Notes: a model not told the origin generated them from the letters alone. A stretch of 64,000 nt of DNA from Peptoniphilus harei (GCF_900454685.1 NZ_UATM01000032.1:1302001-1366000), one strand, 5' to 3'; shown: positions 19,501-28,072, numbered from the stretch's first letter. A program made the numbers and translations.

Positions 19501-20772
19501 AATTTTATCATTTCTAGATGAAAGACCAGTAGTTTCTATATCAAAGACTACGTAAGTATCGTAAGTTTTTCCATCTATATAGTTAGTTACAATTTTTTCC
19601 TTATCATCAACAAAATTTATGTCTGTTCCATAAAGAATTTTAAGTCCAGTTTTTTCTCCGGCCTCCATTGCTTCTGGGAAACCTTGAACGTCATTAGTAT
19701 CAGTAATGCCAATTGCATCATGTCCCCAAAGTTTAGCTCTATTTGCAAAGTCAGTAAAAGATGTAACACCAGACATCTGAGACATTTTGGAATGAATTCT
19801 TAACTCTGTTCTCTTTTCATCAGAATAATCCATCCTAAGGACCTTATCTCTTTTTTCAATGTACCTAATCATAATAGTTTCACATTTTGAGAAATTATCA
19901 TAGGACACATTTCCAGTAATAACAACATGGTCACCTACACCGAAGCTTTCTAAGAACTCTTCTGCCTTGTCAGGTTTTAAGAATATTTTTGCAAGAGTTG
20001 ATGATGTGTAGTCTGTAATAGAAAGGGAAATCAAAAAGTTACCGTTTTTAAGTTCTCTACTTTCTAAATTAAATATATCGACTTCAACACTTACCTTTTG
20101 TGAATTTACATTAACATCAACTAGCTTTTCTATTATTCCTATATCTTTTTTTCCATAGGAGTTAGATTTTTTAATTTTCTTTTCTTTAGACTTATTTTCT
20201 ATTTTTGTCTTTACTTCAATTTCATGTTTAGTAGAAATAACTTCTTCAGCTTCTTCTATTTGAGAAATAAAGTTTTCAATATTATCCTCTACAAGATCTT
20301 TTTTATCAAAATCAAATTTTATACTGAAGTTACCAAAAACTTTTAATTCTTTTTCCAGATATGATGCAAACCCATTTTGACTTAAGCTATAAAATGCTTC
20401 TTCACTAGGTAGTTTTATATTTATTAAACCAATTTTATCATTTTTATTTATTAGAACATCCTTAATCCATATTTGTGATGAAGGATTGTACTTCAAAATT
20501 TCAGCATAAATTAAATCATCTTCACTTTTATAAAGAGAAGATGATTTAAAGTCAATATAAGTCTTGTATTCTTCTAAGCTTGTAGAAAAAATTTTAGAAA
20601 TTTCATTCTTAAAATTTATTTCTAAATCATTTTTTGAATTAATTACAAAATAAACTTCTCCTTTATTTTTGTTTCTTCTAATTGACTCTATATAAATGTC
20701 ATCTGGAACATCATTATAAGAAGAATTTAATTTTTGTAAAATATCTTTTAATAAAATCAAATTATCACCCAA
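16510..20772 (-). CDS. polC: DNA polymerase III alpha subunit, PolC type
   Basis: 1420 aa replicative polymerase of low-GC Gram-positives, with built-in proofreading. Parts: N-terminal domain; OB fold (about 225-305); split PHP domain (HSKMSQMSGVTS near 330); DnaQ-like 3'-5' exonuclease inserted in PHP (about 405-575, VVFDIETTGLSS and HNAKFDISFI and HRAVNDAEAT); then palm/fingers with a zinc knuckle (CPNCKYSE...CPKCGTQL), PDIDLNFAGEYQ carrying the catalytic Asp pair, and a helix-hairpin-helix C-terminus. It begins at TTG 20772, overlapping the ispG end by 8 bp; the ribosome binding site is weak. Last gene of the rpsB-polC run. Confidence 0.97.
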   Translation of the reverse strand: MGDNLILLKDILQKLNSSYNDVPDDIYIESIRRNKNKGEVYFVINSKNDLEINFKNEISKIFSTSLEEYKTYIDFKSSSLYKSEDDLIYAEILKYNPSSQIWIKDVLINKNDKIGLINIKLPSEEAFYSLSQNGFASYLEKELKVFGNFSIKFDFDKKDLVEDNIENFISQIEEAEEVISTKHEIEVKTKIENKSKEKKIKKSNSYGKKDIGIIEKLVDVNVNSQKVSVEVDIFNLESRELKNGNFLISLSITDYTSSTLAKIFLKPDKAEEFLESFGVGDHVVITGNVSYDNFSKCETIMIRYIEKRDKVLRMDYSDEKRTELRIHSKMSQMSGVTSFTDFANRAKLWGHDAIGITDTNDVQGFPEAMEAGEKTGLKILYGTDINFVDDKEKIVTNYIDGKTYDTYVVFDIETTGLSSRNDKITEIGAVKIKDGIITDRFSQLINPEKEIPQVVVNLTGISNSLVENEPTIEEVIPKFYEFAKDAVLVAHNAKFDISFIRREYANNGLEFNHPILDTLVMARATMTHMKRFNLGTLCKNLGVSLVGAHRAVNDAEATAEVFIKLIDKIKREEEDFNFEILNQQIKNTDSKRLFESSLLLLVKDEVGLKNLYMLISDSHMKYFNFVAKVPRSLLDKYREGILVGSGNANSELFDAIYRMCPHEELVKIASYYDFLEIQPASDNIMSIEDGKYTLEDIRDINKKILELGEELNIPVVADSDTYYIEESEDLLRKIVLNGKPGRPDPRSSRNQKFYFKTTEEMLDEFSYLGQDKAYEVVVTNTNELKDFIKDIKPIPDGTYPPVIEGSDESLRDMTYKKAHDIYGEVLPKIVEDRLEKELKSIISNGYSVLYIIAQKLVKKSNDDGFLVGSRGSVGSSFVATMADITEVNPLPPHYICPNCKYSEFTEDLTYGSGVDMPDKVCPKCGTQLIKDGHNIPFEVFLGFYGDKEPDIDLNFAGEYQPRAHKYTEELFGEGYVFRAGTIGKIAEKTAYGYVKKYFENQRISPIEIDRLSRAITDGKRTSGQHPGGVMIVPKTNSIFDFTPIQYPADDPSSGVITTHFDYNFIHGKILKLDILGHDGPTIIKMLEDFTGIDSSTIRLDDQNTLSIFNSAEAFHMDEDIFSCKTGTLGIPEFGTSFVISMLLETKPKNFADLVRISGLSHGTDVWISNAQELVDSGRAELKDVIATREDIMVYLINAGAENKMAFDTMEKVRKGKGLTEEQENIMKNLDLPEWYIDSCKKIKYMFPKAHAVAYVMLSFRIAYYKLNHPLAFYATFFTIKLNDFNGENIIEGPGFLKNRIKILRDIEKPTAKDKGEIRVSEVALEMYARGFEFLSPDIYKSKASKFTIEDGKIRMPLRAIPGVGENCANKIEEESKKSNYLSIEDFSKRTKAGNSVITILQKNGILKDLDETNQISLFNF

Positions 20773-21820
20773 TTTTTTCGATTTCAGATAAAAGTTCTGT
20801 TAGTAGTTTATCTTCTGGAACTTTTTTTATTATTTCTCCCTTACGGAAGATTAATCCTTCACCATGTCCACATGCAATACCTATATCGGCCTCTCTTGCC
20901 TCACCAGGTCCATTAACAGGACATCCCATAATTGCCACCTTTAAATTTTTATCGATCTTATAAAGTTTTTCTTCAGCCTGATTTACTATTTCTATTAAAT
21001 CTACCTTAGTTCTTGCACAAGTTGGACAGGAAATTAAATCTATGCCCTCTCTTCTAAGGTCAAGTGCTTTTAAAATATCTTTTCCAGCAATTATCTCATC
21101 ACTAGGATCAGATGTTAAAGACACCCTAATAGTGTCGCCAATACCTTCAGCTAAAAGAGTACCTATACCTATGGCAGACTTTACAATACCTTTTTTAGGG
21201 CTTCCTGCTTCAGTTACTCCTAAGTGAAGAGGATAGTCTGACATTTCAGAAAACTTCCTATAACTTTCTATTGTTAGATTTACACTAGAAGCTTTTAGAG
21301 ATACTGCTATGTCATGAAAATTATTTTTTTCTAACAATTCGATTTCTTCCATAGCACTATAACAAATGGAGGATGCATTAACTCCTTTAAATTTATCCAA
21401 AAATTCTTGTTTTACAGAACCAGAGTTAACTCCTACTCTTATTGGAATATTGTGAAACTTACAAGCTTCAATAACTTCCTTTATCTTCCAAGGAGCTCCA
21501 ATATTTCCTGGGTTAAGCCTTATTGCATCTGATTCATTTTCACAAGCAGCAAGTGCTAGCTTATAATCAAATTGTATGTCTGATATTATTGGAATATTAA
21601 TCTCTTTTTTAATTTCTCTAAGTGCGGCTGCATCTTCTAAATCATTAACAGCCATCCTTATTATGTCACAACCTAGTTCTTCTAGATTTTTTGTTTGTGA
21701 GACAGTTGACTTTATATCTTTAGTATCTGTGTTAGTCATAGATTGAATAGAGATGAAAGAATCTCCGCCAACTGGGACATTTCCAACATAAACTTTTTTT
21801 GTTTTTTTTCTATTTATCAT
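20765..21820 (-). CDS. ispG: (E)-4-hydroxy-3-methylbut-2-enyl-diphosphate synthase IspG
   Basis: 351 aa iron-sulfur enzyme of the MEP isoprenoid pathway, converting MEcPP to HMBPP. N-terminal TIM barrel with SIQSMTNTDT and RMAVNDLEDA. The C-terminal cluster-binding domain has ISCPTCART and AIMGCPVNGPGEA, whose cysteines ligate the 4Fe-4S cluster. The start overlaps the rseP stop as ATGA. Same run as uppS and cdsA, linking isoprenoid supply to undecaprenyl phosphate. Confidence 0.96.
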   Translation of the reverse strand: MINRKKTKKVYVGNVPVGGDSFISIQSMTNTDTKDIKSTVSQTKNLEELGCDIIRMAVNDLEDAAALREIKKEINIPIISDIQFDYKLALAACENESDAIRLNPGNIGAPWKIKEVIEACKFHNIPIRVGVNSGSVKQEFLDKFKGVNASSICYSAMEEIELLEKNNFHDIAVSLKASSVNLTIESYRKFSEMSDYPLHLGVTEAGSPKKGIVKSAIGIGTLLAEGIGDTIRVSLTSDPSDEIIAGKDILKALDLRREGIDLISCPTCARTKVDLIEIVNQAEEKLYKIDKNLKVAIMGCPVNGPGEAREADIGIACGHGEGLIFRKGEIIKKVPEDKLLTELLSEIEKIG

Positions 21821-22827
21821 TTATTAAACAACCTTCCAATATCATTAAAAATAGTTACGTAAATCATTAAAGAAAATAAAAGACTTATACCTATTAGTGA
21901 GAGTCCTTGCTCAATTTTTTCATCTATGGGTTTACCTCTAAGGGCTTCAATTAATAAAAATAAAAACTTTCCTCCATCAAGTGCAGGAATTGGGAGCAAG
22001 TTAAAAACACCAAGATTGACTGATATTAGTCCTAAAATCTGTAGAAAATTTAAAAATCCCTTTGAAGACTCTGAACCAATTAATTGTACAACACCAACAG
22101 GGCCTGATAAGTATTCCATTTTAAAAGAACCAGAAAACATCATTTTAATACTTTTGAGAATCAATTTGGACATTTCTAAAGTTCTATTTGCCCCAAGACT
22201 AATGGATTTTAATAGTGAATGATCTAGCTTTGAAGTGATACCAATTAAATACATCTGATTTTCTACAGAATACTCAGGTTTTATCTTTAAATTTAATATA
22301 TTTCCTTCTCTATTAATTTGAAAATCCATTTCTTCTTTTTGATTTTTGGAAATTATTGAATTTATATCGTATATGTCCTTAACCTTATTTTCATTAATTT
22401 TTATAATTAAATCGCCTGATTGTATTCCTGCCTTATCTGCAGGTGAGTTAGAAATAACTTTTTCAATTTCACTTGATCCATATCCTACTATGGAAAAAAT
22501 AAGGGTAAAAGCAATAAAAGCCAATACGAAATTCATAAAGGCTCCAGCTAAAACAACTGCCATTCTTTTTACGATGAAAACATTGTTAAAGGCTCTTGGG
22601 TCATGGGAGTTATCTTCCTCGCCTTCCATAGCAACATAGCCTCCAACAGGAAGGGCTCTTAAACTATAAAAGGTTTCACCTTTTTGTTTCTGATAAATTT
22701 TTGGACCCATACCTATGGAAAACTCATTAACTTTAATTCCTGATAATTTGGCAACAGCAAAGTGACCAAATTCATGAAGCATAACAACGAGTAAAAAAAC
22801 AAGTAAAGAGCTAATTAAAGTAATCAT
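21817..22827 (-). CDS. rseP: Site-2 protease RseP/RasP (intramembrane zinc metalloprotease)
   Basis: 336 aa. Cleaves membrane-embedded substrates such as anti-sigma factors and signal peptide remnants. First membrane helix carries the zinc motif HEFGH (residues 18-22). A periplasm-side PDZ domain follows (about 115-190, SPADKAGIQSGDLII). The second metal motif is NLLPIPALDGG near residue 280. Four hydrophobic segments are visible. AAGGAGAATAA precedes the ATG. It sits directly after cdsA; the dxr gene that often lies between them is absent. Confidence 0.95.
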   Translation of the reverse strand: MITLISSLLVFLLVVMLHEFGHFAVAKLSGIKVNEFSIGMGPKIYQKQKGETFYSLRALPVGGYVAMEGEEDNSHDPRAFNNVFIVKRMAVVLAGAFMNFVLAFIAFTLIFSIVGYGSSEIEKVISNSPADKAGIQSGDLIIKINENKVKDIYDINSIISKNQKEEMDFQINREGNILNLKIKPEYSVENQMYLIGITSKLDHSLLKSISLGANRTLEMSKLILKSIKMMFSGSFKMEYLSGPVGVVQLIGSESSKGFLNFLQILGLISVNLGVFNLLPIPALDGGKFLFLLIEALRGKPIDEKIEQGLSLIGISLLFSLMIYVTIFNDIGRLFNK

Positions 22828-22836
22828 TTATTCTCC

Positions 22837-23619
22837 TTAAATAAAATGGTACAGAATATACACGAAGGGGCTTATAAATATAAGACTGTCAAACCTGTCA
22901 AGTATTCCACCGTGACCAGGTAAAATCTGTGCATAATCTTTTATACCTGTGAATCTCTTAATCTTTGATGCAAACAAATCTCCAAACTGTCCAGCAATGG
23001 AAGTAAGGAAAATAATTATGATTACAACAAGATTAAGGTCGTAAATAAAATTATATTTATTTAAAAGTGTGAAATACACAGCTGTTAATATAAGAGCAAA
23101 AAAAGTTCCACCAACGGCACCTTCTATCGATTTATTAGGACTAACTCTTTCAATTAACTTGTGCTTGCCAAAAGTAGAACCTACAAAATAAGCAAAGGTA
23201 TCTGTGGTAAAGGCAATTACAAAAGCAGAAATAATTATGTAAATATCATCAAGACTTCCTAGTAAATTTAAGAAAAATACTGTATAGAAGTAGGCCATAT
23301 TTGTAAAGGAATAATTGCTCAAATTATAGTCTTCTAAAATTACATACAGAGAAGAATTAAAAATAAAATAAAAAACAAGGGCAAAGGTTAAGTTTTTATC
23401 AAAAATTGAGCACAAAAAAGTTACCAGAGCCCCTAAAAGTAAACTTGGCAAATAAAGTTTGATTTCTTTTTTTATTAGTGCGTTGTATAGCTCTCTTATT
23501 GCCTCAAGAGTTAAAATAAAAATTGAAAACTTTATAGCATTTAATCCTAAGTAAAAAATTAAAATTAATAGACCAATACCCACTATTCCTGTTGAAACTC
23601 TTTTTTGTAAATCAGTCAA
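22837..23619 (-). CDS. cdsA: Phosphatidate cytidylyltransferase CdsA
   Basis: 260 aa membrane enzyme making CDP-diacylglycerol from phosphatidate and CTP; its product feeds PgsA at the left of the window. Seven to eight hydrophobic helices. The C-terminal signature is present: SPNKSIEGAVGG (about 155-166), then GDLFASKIKR and KDYAQILPGHGGILDRFDS. The start is TTG 23619, with GGAGGATTATAATC upstream inside the uppS end; two bases separate the two genes. Confidence 0.95.
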   Translation of the reverse strand: MTDLQKRVSTGIVGIGLLILIFYLGLNAIKFSIFILTLEAIRELYNALIKKEIKLYLPSLLLGALVTFLCSIFDKNLTFALVFYFIFNSSLYVILEDYNLSNYSFTNMAYFYTVFFLNLLGSLDDIYIIISAFVIAFTTDTFAYFVGSTFGKHKLIERVSPNKSIEGAVGGTFFALILTAVYFTLLNKYNFIYDLNLVVIIIIFLTSIAGQFGDLFASKIKRFTGIKDYAQILPGHGGILDRFDSLIFISPFVYILYHFI

Positions 23620-23621
23620 GA

Positions 23622-24347
23622 TTATAATCCTCCGTATCTCCTATTTCTTTTTTGAAAATCATAAATGGCCTTATAGAATTCCTCTTCATGAAAGTCTGGC
23701 CACAATATATTAGAAAAATAAAACTCGCTATAGGCTAGTTGATATAATAAAAAATTAGAAACTCTAAGCTCACCACTTGGTCTTATAAGTAGGTCCAGAT
23801 CTTCTTGATCTCTTGAATATAAATAATCCTTAAAAGATTCTGTATCAATATCTTCAAGAGATAGCTTACCAGCAATAACATCTTCACAAATCATTTTGCT
23901 AGCTCTAACTATTTCACTTTGTCCCCCATAATTTAGACCAATATTTAATATCATTTTATCATTTGATCTAGTTTCCTGCAATGCAGTCTCGATTAGTCTA
24001 ACTATCTTATCAGGAAAGGCTTTATAATCTCCTAAGACATTTATTCTAATATTATTTTTTTTAATTTTTTCAAGTTGATTTTTAATATAGTAGGCAAGTA
24101 AATCCATTAACTTAGAAATCTCTTCATCAGGTCTCTTCCAGTTTTCAGTAGAGAAGGCATAAAGAGTTAAAGATTTAATATTGATTTTATAGGCTGCTTC
24201 TACAATTTCGATTACCCTTTGTGTTCCTTCTCTATGTCCAAAAGTTCTTGGCATTTTTCTTTTCTTTGCCCATCTTCCATTTCCATCCATTATTATGCCT
24301 ACGTGTTTGGGAATATTTTCTAAATCTAATTTATCGTAATAATTCAT
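23622..24347 (-). CDS. uppS: Undecaprenyl diphosphate synthase (isoprenyl transferase) UppS
   Basis: 241 aa cis-prenyltransferase that makes the C55 carrier lipid for peptidoglycan. Conserved motifs: HVGIIMDGNGRWAKKR (catalytic Asp in MDGNGR, about residue 20), GHREGTQRV, YAFSTENWKRP, and the C-terminal DLLIRPSGELRVSNFLLYQ (conserved RxSGExR) and FSNILWPDF. AAGGAGTTTT precedes the ATG. A terminator-like hairpin stands just upstream. Confidence 0.96.
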   Translation of the reverse strand: MNYYDKLDLENIPKHVGIIMDGNGRWAKKRKMPRTFGHREGTQRVIEIVEAAYKINIKSLTLYAFSTENWKRPDEEISKLMDLLAYYIKNQLEKIKKNNIRINVLGDYKAFPDKIVRLIETALQETRSNDKMILNIGLNYGGQSEIVRASKMICEDVIAGKLSLEDIDTESFKDYLYSRDQEDLDLLIRPSGELRVSNFLLYQLAYSEFYFSNILWPDFHEEEFYKAIYDFQKRNRRYGGL

Positions 24348-24357
24348 AAAACTCCTT

Positions 24358-24387
24358 AAAAAAAGAGCCTTAGAATAATCTAAGGCT
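24358..24387 (-). terminator. Terminator hairpin between frr and uppS
   Basis: Minus strand AGCCTTAGA-TTAT-TCTAAGGCT, a perfect 9-bp stem (24379-24387 with 24366-24374), followed by CTTTTTTT. It lies immediately after the frr stop and in front of the uppS Shine-Dalgarno. No promoter can be placed between hairpin and uppS, so read-through is probably partial. Confidence 0.82.
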
Positions 24388-24392
24388 AAAAA

Positions 24393-24950
24393 TTAAATTT
24401 CCATAAGTTCTTTTTCTTTTTCTTCTGCTACACCATCGATGTCTTTAATATATTTATCAGTTAACTTTTGAATATCTTCTTCATAAGTTTTTCTATCATC
24501 TTCAGATATTTCTTTAGCTTTTTCAGCTTTTTTAATATCTTCCATAGCATCTCTTCTAATGTTTCTAACAGAAACTTTTGCTTCTTCCGCATACTTTCCA
24601 ACTAACTTAGTAAGATCTTTTCTTCTTTCTTCAGTTAGTTGAGGTATAACAAGTCTAATAACTTTTCCGTCATTTGAAGGAGTTATTCCCAAATCAGACT
24701 TTTGTATTGCTTTTTCAATTTCAGGAATTAATGTAGCATCCCAAGGTTGAATAGCAAGCAGTCTTGCTTCTGGTGCAGAAAGACTAGCAACTTGATTAAG
24801 TGGAGATTGTTGTCCATAATAATCAACGTAAATCTTGTCAAGCAAACTTGTATTAGCACGTCCTGCTCTTATAGACTGAAGTGATTCAGTAAGTGAGTCA
24901 ACAGATTTTGACATTCTTGACTCAGTATTTTTTTTAAGATCAGATATCAT
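24393..24950 (-). CDS. frr: Ribosome recycling factor
   Basis: 185 aa, standard length. With EF-G it splits post-termination ribosomes. Family landmarks: [17 protein letters not shown] near residue 25, [40 protein letters not shown] and the C-terminal coiled helix. AGGAGGATACT precedes the ATG. It lies 9 bp after pyrH. Confidence 0.97.
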   Translation of the reverse strand: MISDLKKNTESRMSKSVDSLTESLQSIRAGRANTSLLDKIYVDYYGQQSPLNQVASLSAPEARLLAIQPWDATLIPEIEKAIQKSDLGITPSNDGKVIRLVIPQLTEERRKDLTKLVGKYAEEAKVSVRNIRRDAMEDIKKAEKAKEISEDDRKTYEEDIQKLTDKYIKDIDGVAEEKEKELMEI

Positions 24951-24959
24951 AGTATCCTC

Positions 24960-25664
24960 CTATTTAACATTAGTACCAATGTCTTCGCCACAAACCACTT
25001 TATACATTGCATCTTCTTCATCTATTCCAAATACTTGAAGCGGAATATTCTTGTCCATGCAAAGTGTAGTAGCTGTGCCGTCCATAATTTTTAAGTTTTT
25101 ATTTAAAATTTCCCTATAAGTTAGATTATCAAACTTTTTAGCATCAGGATTTATGTTAGGATCGGAATCATATATACCATCTACTCCTTTTTTAGCTAAA
25201 AGAATGACATCAGCATCTATTTCAGCAGCTCTAAGCGCTGCTGCAGTATCAGTTGAGAAATATGGATTTCCAACTCCTGCTGAGAAAATAACTACACGAC
25301 CCTTTTCTAAGTGTCTAATAGCTCTTCTTCTTATATAGGGTTCTGCAACTTGCTTCATTTCAATAGCAGTTTGCACACGAGTAATAACGCCTAATTTTTC
25401 TAAGGAATCTTGAAGTGCTAAAGCATTCATTACAGTGCCAAGCATTCCCATATAGTCAGATGTAGCACGGTCTATGTTGTTTTCGTCACGTCCTCTCCAA
25501 AAGTTTCCGCCACCAACAACTATTCCAGTTTCTACTCCTGAGTCATAGATTTTCTTAACTTGCTTAGCTATTAGGTTGACATAGTCTATGTCGATTCCAA
25601 CTGTATTTGATCCTGCTAATGCTTCTCCGCTGAGTTTTAAAACAATTCTCTTATATTTTGGCAT
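24960..25664 (-). CDS. pyrH: UMP kinase PyrH
   Basis: 234 aa hexameric bacterial UMP kinase of the amino-acid kinase fold, making UDP for pyrimidine nucleotides and cell-wall precursors. Motifs: [13 protein letters not shown] at the N-terminus, [33 protein letters not shown] (about 130-150) and [29 protein letters not shown] precedes the ATG. Part of the conserved rpsB-tsf-pyrH-frr order. Confidence 0.97.
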   Translation of the reverse strand: MPKYKRIVLKLSGEALAGSNTVGIDIDYVNLIAKQVKKIYDSGVETGIVVGGGNFWRGRDENNIDRATSDYMGMLGTVMNALALQDSLEKLGVITRVQTAIEMKQVAEPYIRRRAIRHLEKGRVVIFSAGVGNPYFSTDTAAALRAAEIDADVILLAKKGVDGIYDSDPNINPDAKKFDNLTYREILNKNLKIMDGTATTLCMDKNIPLQVFGIDEEDAMYKVVCGEDIGTNVK

Positions 25665-25680
25665 TTACTCCTCCAATTTG

Positions 25681-26325
25681 TTATCCTATTTGTTTTGCTA
25701 CTTCTGCTGCAAAGTCTTCTTCTCTCTTTTCAAGACCTTCGCCAACTTCAAATCTAACAAATCTTCTAATTTTAATGTTTTCGCCAATCTTAGCAATTAA
25801 ATCATTAAGAATGTCTCTAATTTTCTTGTCTGAATCTTTAATGAAGTCTTGGTCAAGTAGACAAATTTCTTCATAGAATTTTTCAAGTCTTCCTTCAACC
25901 ATTTTTTCAATTATATGTTCAGGTTTGTTTTCACTTCTTGCTTGTTCAGTTAAAATATTTTTTTCGTGTTCAACTTCCTCAGCAGGAACTTCTTCACGAC
26001 TAACATATTTAGGAGCAACTGCTGCGATTTGCATTGCAATATCCTTAACAAAGTCTTGGAATTCTTCGTTCTTAGCAACGAAGTCTGTTTCTGAGTTTAC
26101 TTCAACTAAAACACCAATTCTTCCGCCGTGAACATAAGATTCAACGAGACCTTCAGAAGCTATTCTAGAAGATTTTTTAGCAACAGAAGCTAATCCCTTT
26201 TCTCTTAAAAAGTCCACTGCTTTGTCCATATCACCATTTGTCTCTGTTAAAGCCTTTTTGCAGTCCATCATACCTGCTCCAGATTTTTCTCTTAATTCTT
26301 TAACCATTGCTGCTGTAATAGCCAT
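25681..26325 (-). CDS. tsf: Elongation factor Ts (short form)
   Basis: 214 aa nucleotide-exchange factor for EF-Tu. The N-terminal UBA-like module ([19 protein letters not shown]) and the core with [12 protein letters not shown], carrying the conserved TDFV loop that contacts EF-Tu, are intact. At 214 aa it is shorter than the roughly 290 aa proteins of E. coli or B. subtilis; one core half-domain is condensed, as in the short forms of Thermus type. It ends cleanly, with no sign of frameshift. AAGGAGTGAATTAAA precedes the ATG. Confidence 0.95.
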   Translation of the reverse strand: MAITAAMVKELREKSGAGMMDCKKALTETNGDMDKAVDFLREKGLASVAKKSSRIASEGLVESYVHGGRIGVLVEVNSETDFVAKNEEFQDFVKDIAMQIAAVAPKYVSREEVPAEEVEHEKNILTEQARSENKPEHIIEKMVEGRLEKFYEEICLLDQDFIKDSDKKIRDILNDLIAKIGENIKIRRFVRFEVGEGLEKREEDFAAEVAKQIG

Positions 26326-26349
26326 TTTAATTCACTCCTTATTTATTTT

Positions 26350-26387
26350 AAAAAAAGAGAGTTATAAAGGATTACTTTAGAACTCTC
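26350..26387 (-). terminator. Terminator hairpin between rpsB and tsf
   Basis: Minus strand GAGAGTT/AACTCTC outer stem (26381-26387 with 26357-26363) plus TAAAG/CTTTA inner stem with one mismatch, followed by seven T (26350-26356). It lies 10 bp after the rpsB stop. With no promoter visible between it and tsf it probably attenuates tsf and later genes relative to rpsB. Confidence 0.78.
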
Positions 26388-26396
26388 GAAATATCT

Positions 26397-27170
26397 TTAC
26401 TCTTCTATAGCTGACTTTTCATCCTCAACTGCTTCTTCTTCAGAAACTTCTTGAGTGGATTCATCATAATCTGTATCTTCTATTTGACTGCCTTGTTTTC
26501 CTTCGATAACTGCATTAGCAATTGTTTCTGTAATTAGTTTAACTGCTCTAATAGCATCATCGTTTCCTGGAATTGGAATATTAACTTCTTCAGGATCACA
26601 GTTAGTATCAACAATACCGATTACAGGAATTCCTAAAATATGAGCTTCTTTAACTGCAATATTTTCTTTTTTAGGGTCTACTACAAATAAAGCTTGAGGC
26701 ATACCCTTCATTTCTTTAATTCCACCTAGGAATTTTTCAAGCTTTTCTCTTTCGTGAAGTAATTGAGAAACTTCTTTCTTTGGAAGAACGTCGAAAGTTC
26801 CATTTTCTTCCATTTCATATAATTTGTAAAGTCTTTCAATTCTGTTCTTTATAGTCTTGTAGTTAGTTAAAAGACCACCTAACCATCTTTGGTTAATGTA
26901 TGGCATACCACATTTAGTAGCTTCTTTTTCAATTGCATCTTGAGCTTGTTTCTTTGTACCTACAAAAAGTACTTCTCCACCGTTAGCTGCAATTTCTCTT
27001 ACAAAATCGTAAGCTTCTTCTACTTTTTTAACTGTTTTTTGAAGGTCGATTATATAGATACCATTTCTTTCGGTAAATATAAATCTCTTCATTTTAGGGT
27101 TCCATCTTCTAGTTTGGTGTCCAAAGTGTACACCAGCTTCTAATAAGCTTTTCATTGAAATTACTGACAT
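26397..27170 (-). CDS. rpsB: 30S ribosomal protein S2
   Basis: 257 aa. Late-assembling 30S protein beside S1/S21 sites. Family segments: [58 protein letters not shown] and [32 protein letters not shown] (each only partly quoted here as landmarks). An acidic C-terminal tail of about 30 residues is typical in Firmicutes. GGAGGTGGCTTAA precedes the ATG. First gene of a run reaching polC. Confidence 0.97.
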   Translation of the reverse strand: MSVISMKSLLEAGVHFGHQTRRWNPKMKRFIFTERNGIYIIDLQKTVKKVEEAYDFVREIAANGGEVLFVGTKKQAQDAIEKEATKCGMPYINQRWLGGLLTNYKTIKNRIERLYKLYEMEENGTFDVLPKKEVSQLLHEREKLEKFLGGIKEMKGMPQALFVVDPKKENIAVKEAHILGIPVIGIVDTNCDPEEVNIPIPGNDDAIRAVKLITETIANAVIEGKQGSQIEDTDYDESTQEVSEEEAVEDEKSAIEE

Positions 27171-27282
27171 TTAAGCCACCTCCGTGTTTTTTCCTCCATT
27201 TTCATCTTTTGTCATCGGGACCAAATTGGCAACTCCAAAGACATCAGAAAATGTGTGTATTTCATATGTGCATTTCTTACCG
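27171..27282 (-). promoter_or_regulatory. Long 5' leader of rpsB, possibly autoregulatory
   Basis: About 110 bases lie between the promoter and the rpsB ATG. On the minus strand TTGG...CCAA (27235-27238 with 27226-27229) can pair inside a TGTC...GACA stem (27240-27243 with 27210-27213). This is a plausible small structured element upstream of the Shine-Dalgarno. Ribosomal protein leaders commonly bind their product; no known family could be confirmed by eye. Confidence 0.35.
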
Positions 27283-27288
27283 GATAAA

Positions 27289-27317
27289 AGTATAACACAA
27301 GCACAGAAAATTAGCAA
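27289..27317 (-). promoter_or_regulatory. Promoter of the rpsB-tsf-pyrH-frr... operon
   Basis: Minus strand TTGCTA (27312-27317), 17-base spacer, TATACT (27289-27294), preceded further upstream by the rubrerythrin terminator. Confidence 0.65.
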
Positions 27318-27374
27318 TAAATACTTTGGTTTATGACATTTATTTTTTCTGAAGTCTAATAATTAATATAATAC

Positions 27375-27405
27375 AAAAAATCTCCCCATTTAAAATGAGG
27401 AGACT
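27375..27405 (-). terminator. Terminator after rubrerythrin
   Basis: Minus strand CTCCTCATTT-TA-AAATGGGGAG type stem (about 10 bp with one G-U) ending in ATTTTTTG, 14 bp past the rubrerythrin stop. It isolates this gene from the rpsB unit. Confidence 0.8.
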
Positions 27406-27418
27406 TTTTTAACAAAAA

Positions 27419-27961
27419 TTAATAAGCAACAAATTTGCTTCCTGCGCATCCACAGATTGGACATTTATCTTCTTCTTCGAAAGTAATATATCCACATACT
27501 GGGCATAGGTAGATGTTTTCAACATCTAAATCTTTTCCAGCATCTACAGCTTCTTTAGCTGTTTCAAATCTCTTAGCATGAACTTCTTCAGCTGCTGTAG
27601 CATATTTCATTGCTCTAACAGCTTCTTTTTCTTCTTGCATTTCTGCAACTGCGATGAAAGCAGGGTACATTTGAGTTGACTCAAAAATTTCTCCGTTTTT
27701 AGCAGCTTCAAGATTTTCAGAAGTTGAATTAATTCCAAATCCTGCCATTGAAGTTACAGGGAAATCTCCTGAAACATCTTTTAAAGCTTTAAAGTGAAGT
27801 GTAGCGTGAATTTTTTCTGCATCAGAAGTAGCATCAAAAAGTCTTTTAACATTTTTGAAACCATCTTTTTCTGCTACATCTCCCCAGATGTTATATCTAG
27901 TACGTGCTTGAGATTCGCCACCGAATGCTGATCTTAAATTGTCACTTGTCATTTGATTCAT
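27419..27961 (-). CDS. rbr: Rubrerythrin
   Basis: 180 aa peroxide reductase of anaerobes. N-terminal ferritin-like four-helix domain with the di-iron ligand Glu residues (FGGESQARTRY, EKIHATLHF, EMQEEKEAVRAM, AEEVHAKRFE). The C-terminal rubredoxin domain has CPVCGYI and CPICGCAG, the four iron-binding Cys. A single-gene unit with its own promoter and terminator. GGGGGTAATATT precedes the ATG. It supports an oxygen-sensitive lifestyle for the host. No PerR-like operator was identified with confidence. Confidence 0.96.
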   Translation of the reverse strand: MNQMTSDNLRSAFGGESQARTRYNIWGDVAEKDGFKNVKRLFDATSDAEKIHATLHFKALKDVSGDFPVTSMAGFGINSTSENLEAAKNGEIFESTQMYPAFIAVAEMQEEKEAVRAMKYATAAEEVHAKRFETAKEAVDAGKDLDVENIYLCPVCGYITFEEEDKCPICGCAGSKFVAY

Positions 27962-28004
27962 AATATTACCCCCATAAAATTTAATAATAAAACTACCATC
28001 ATCA

Positions 28005-28033
28005 TTATAGAATATTATTAATGAAAAATCAAA
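28005..28033 (-). promoter_or_regulatory. Promoter of rubrerythrin
   Basis: Minus strand TTGATT (28028-28033), 17-base spacer, perfect TATAAT (28005-28010), giving a leader of about 40 bases. Confidence 0.7.
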
Positions 28034-28072
28034 TAGTCTATTAAAATTATACTAAATAAATAATAATTATTT

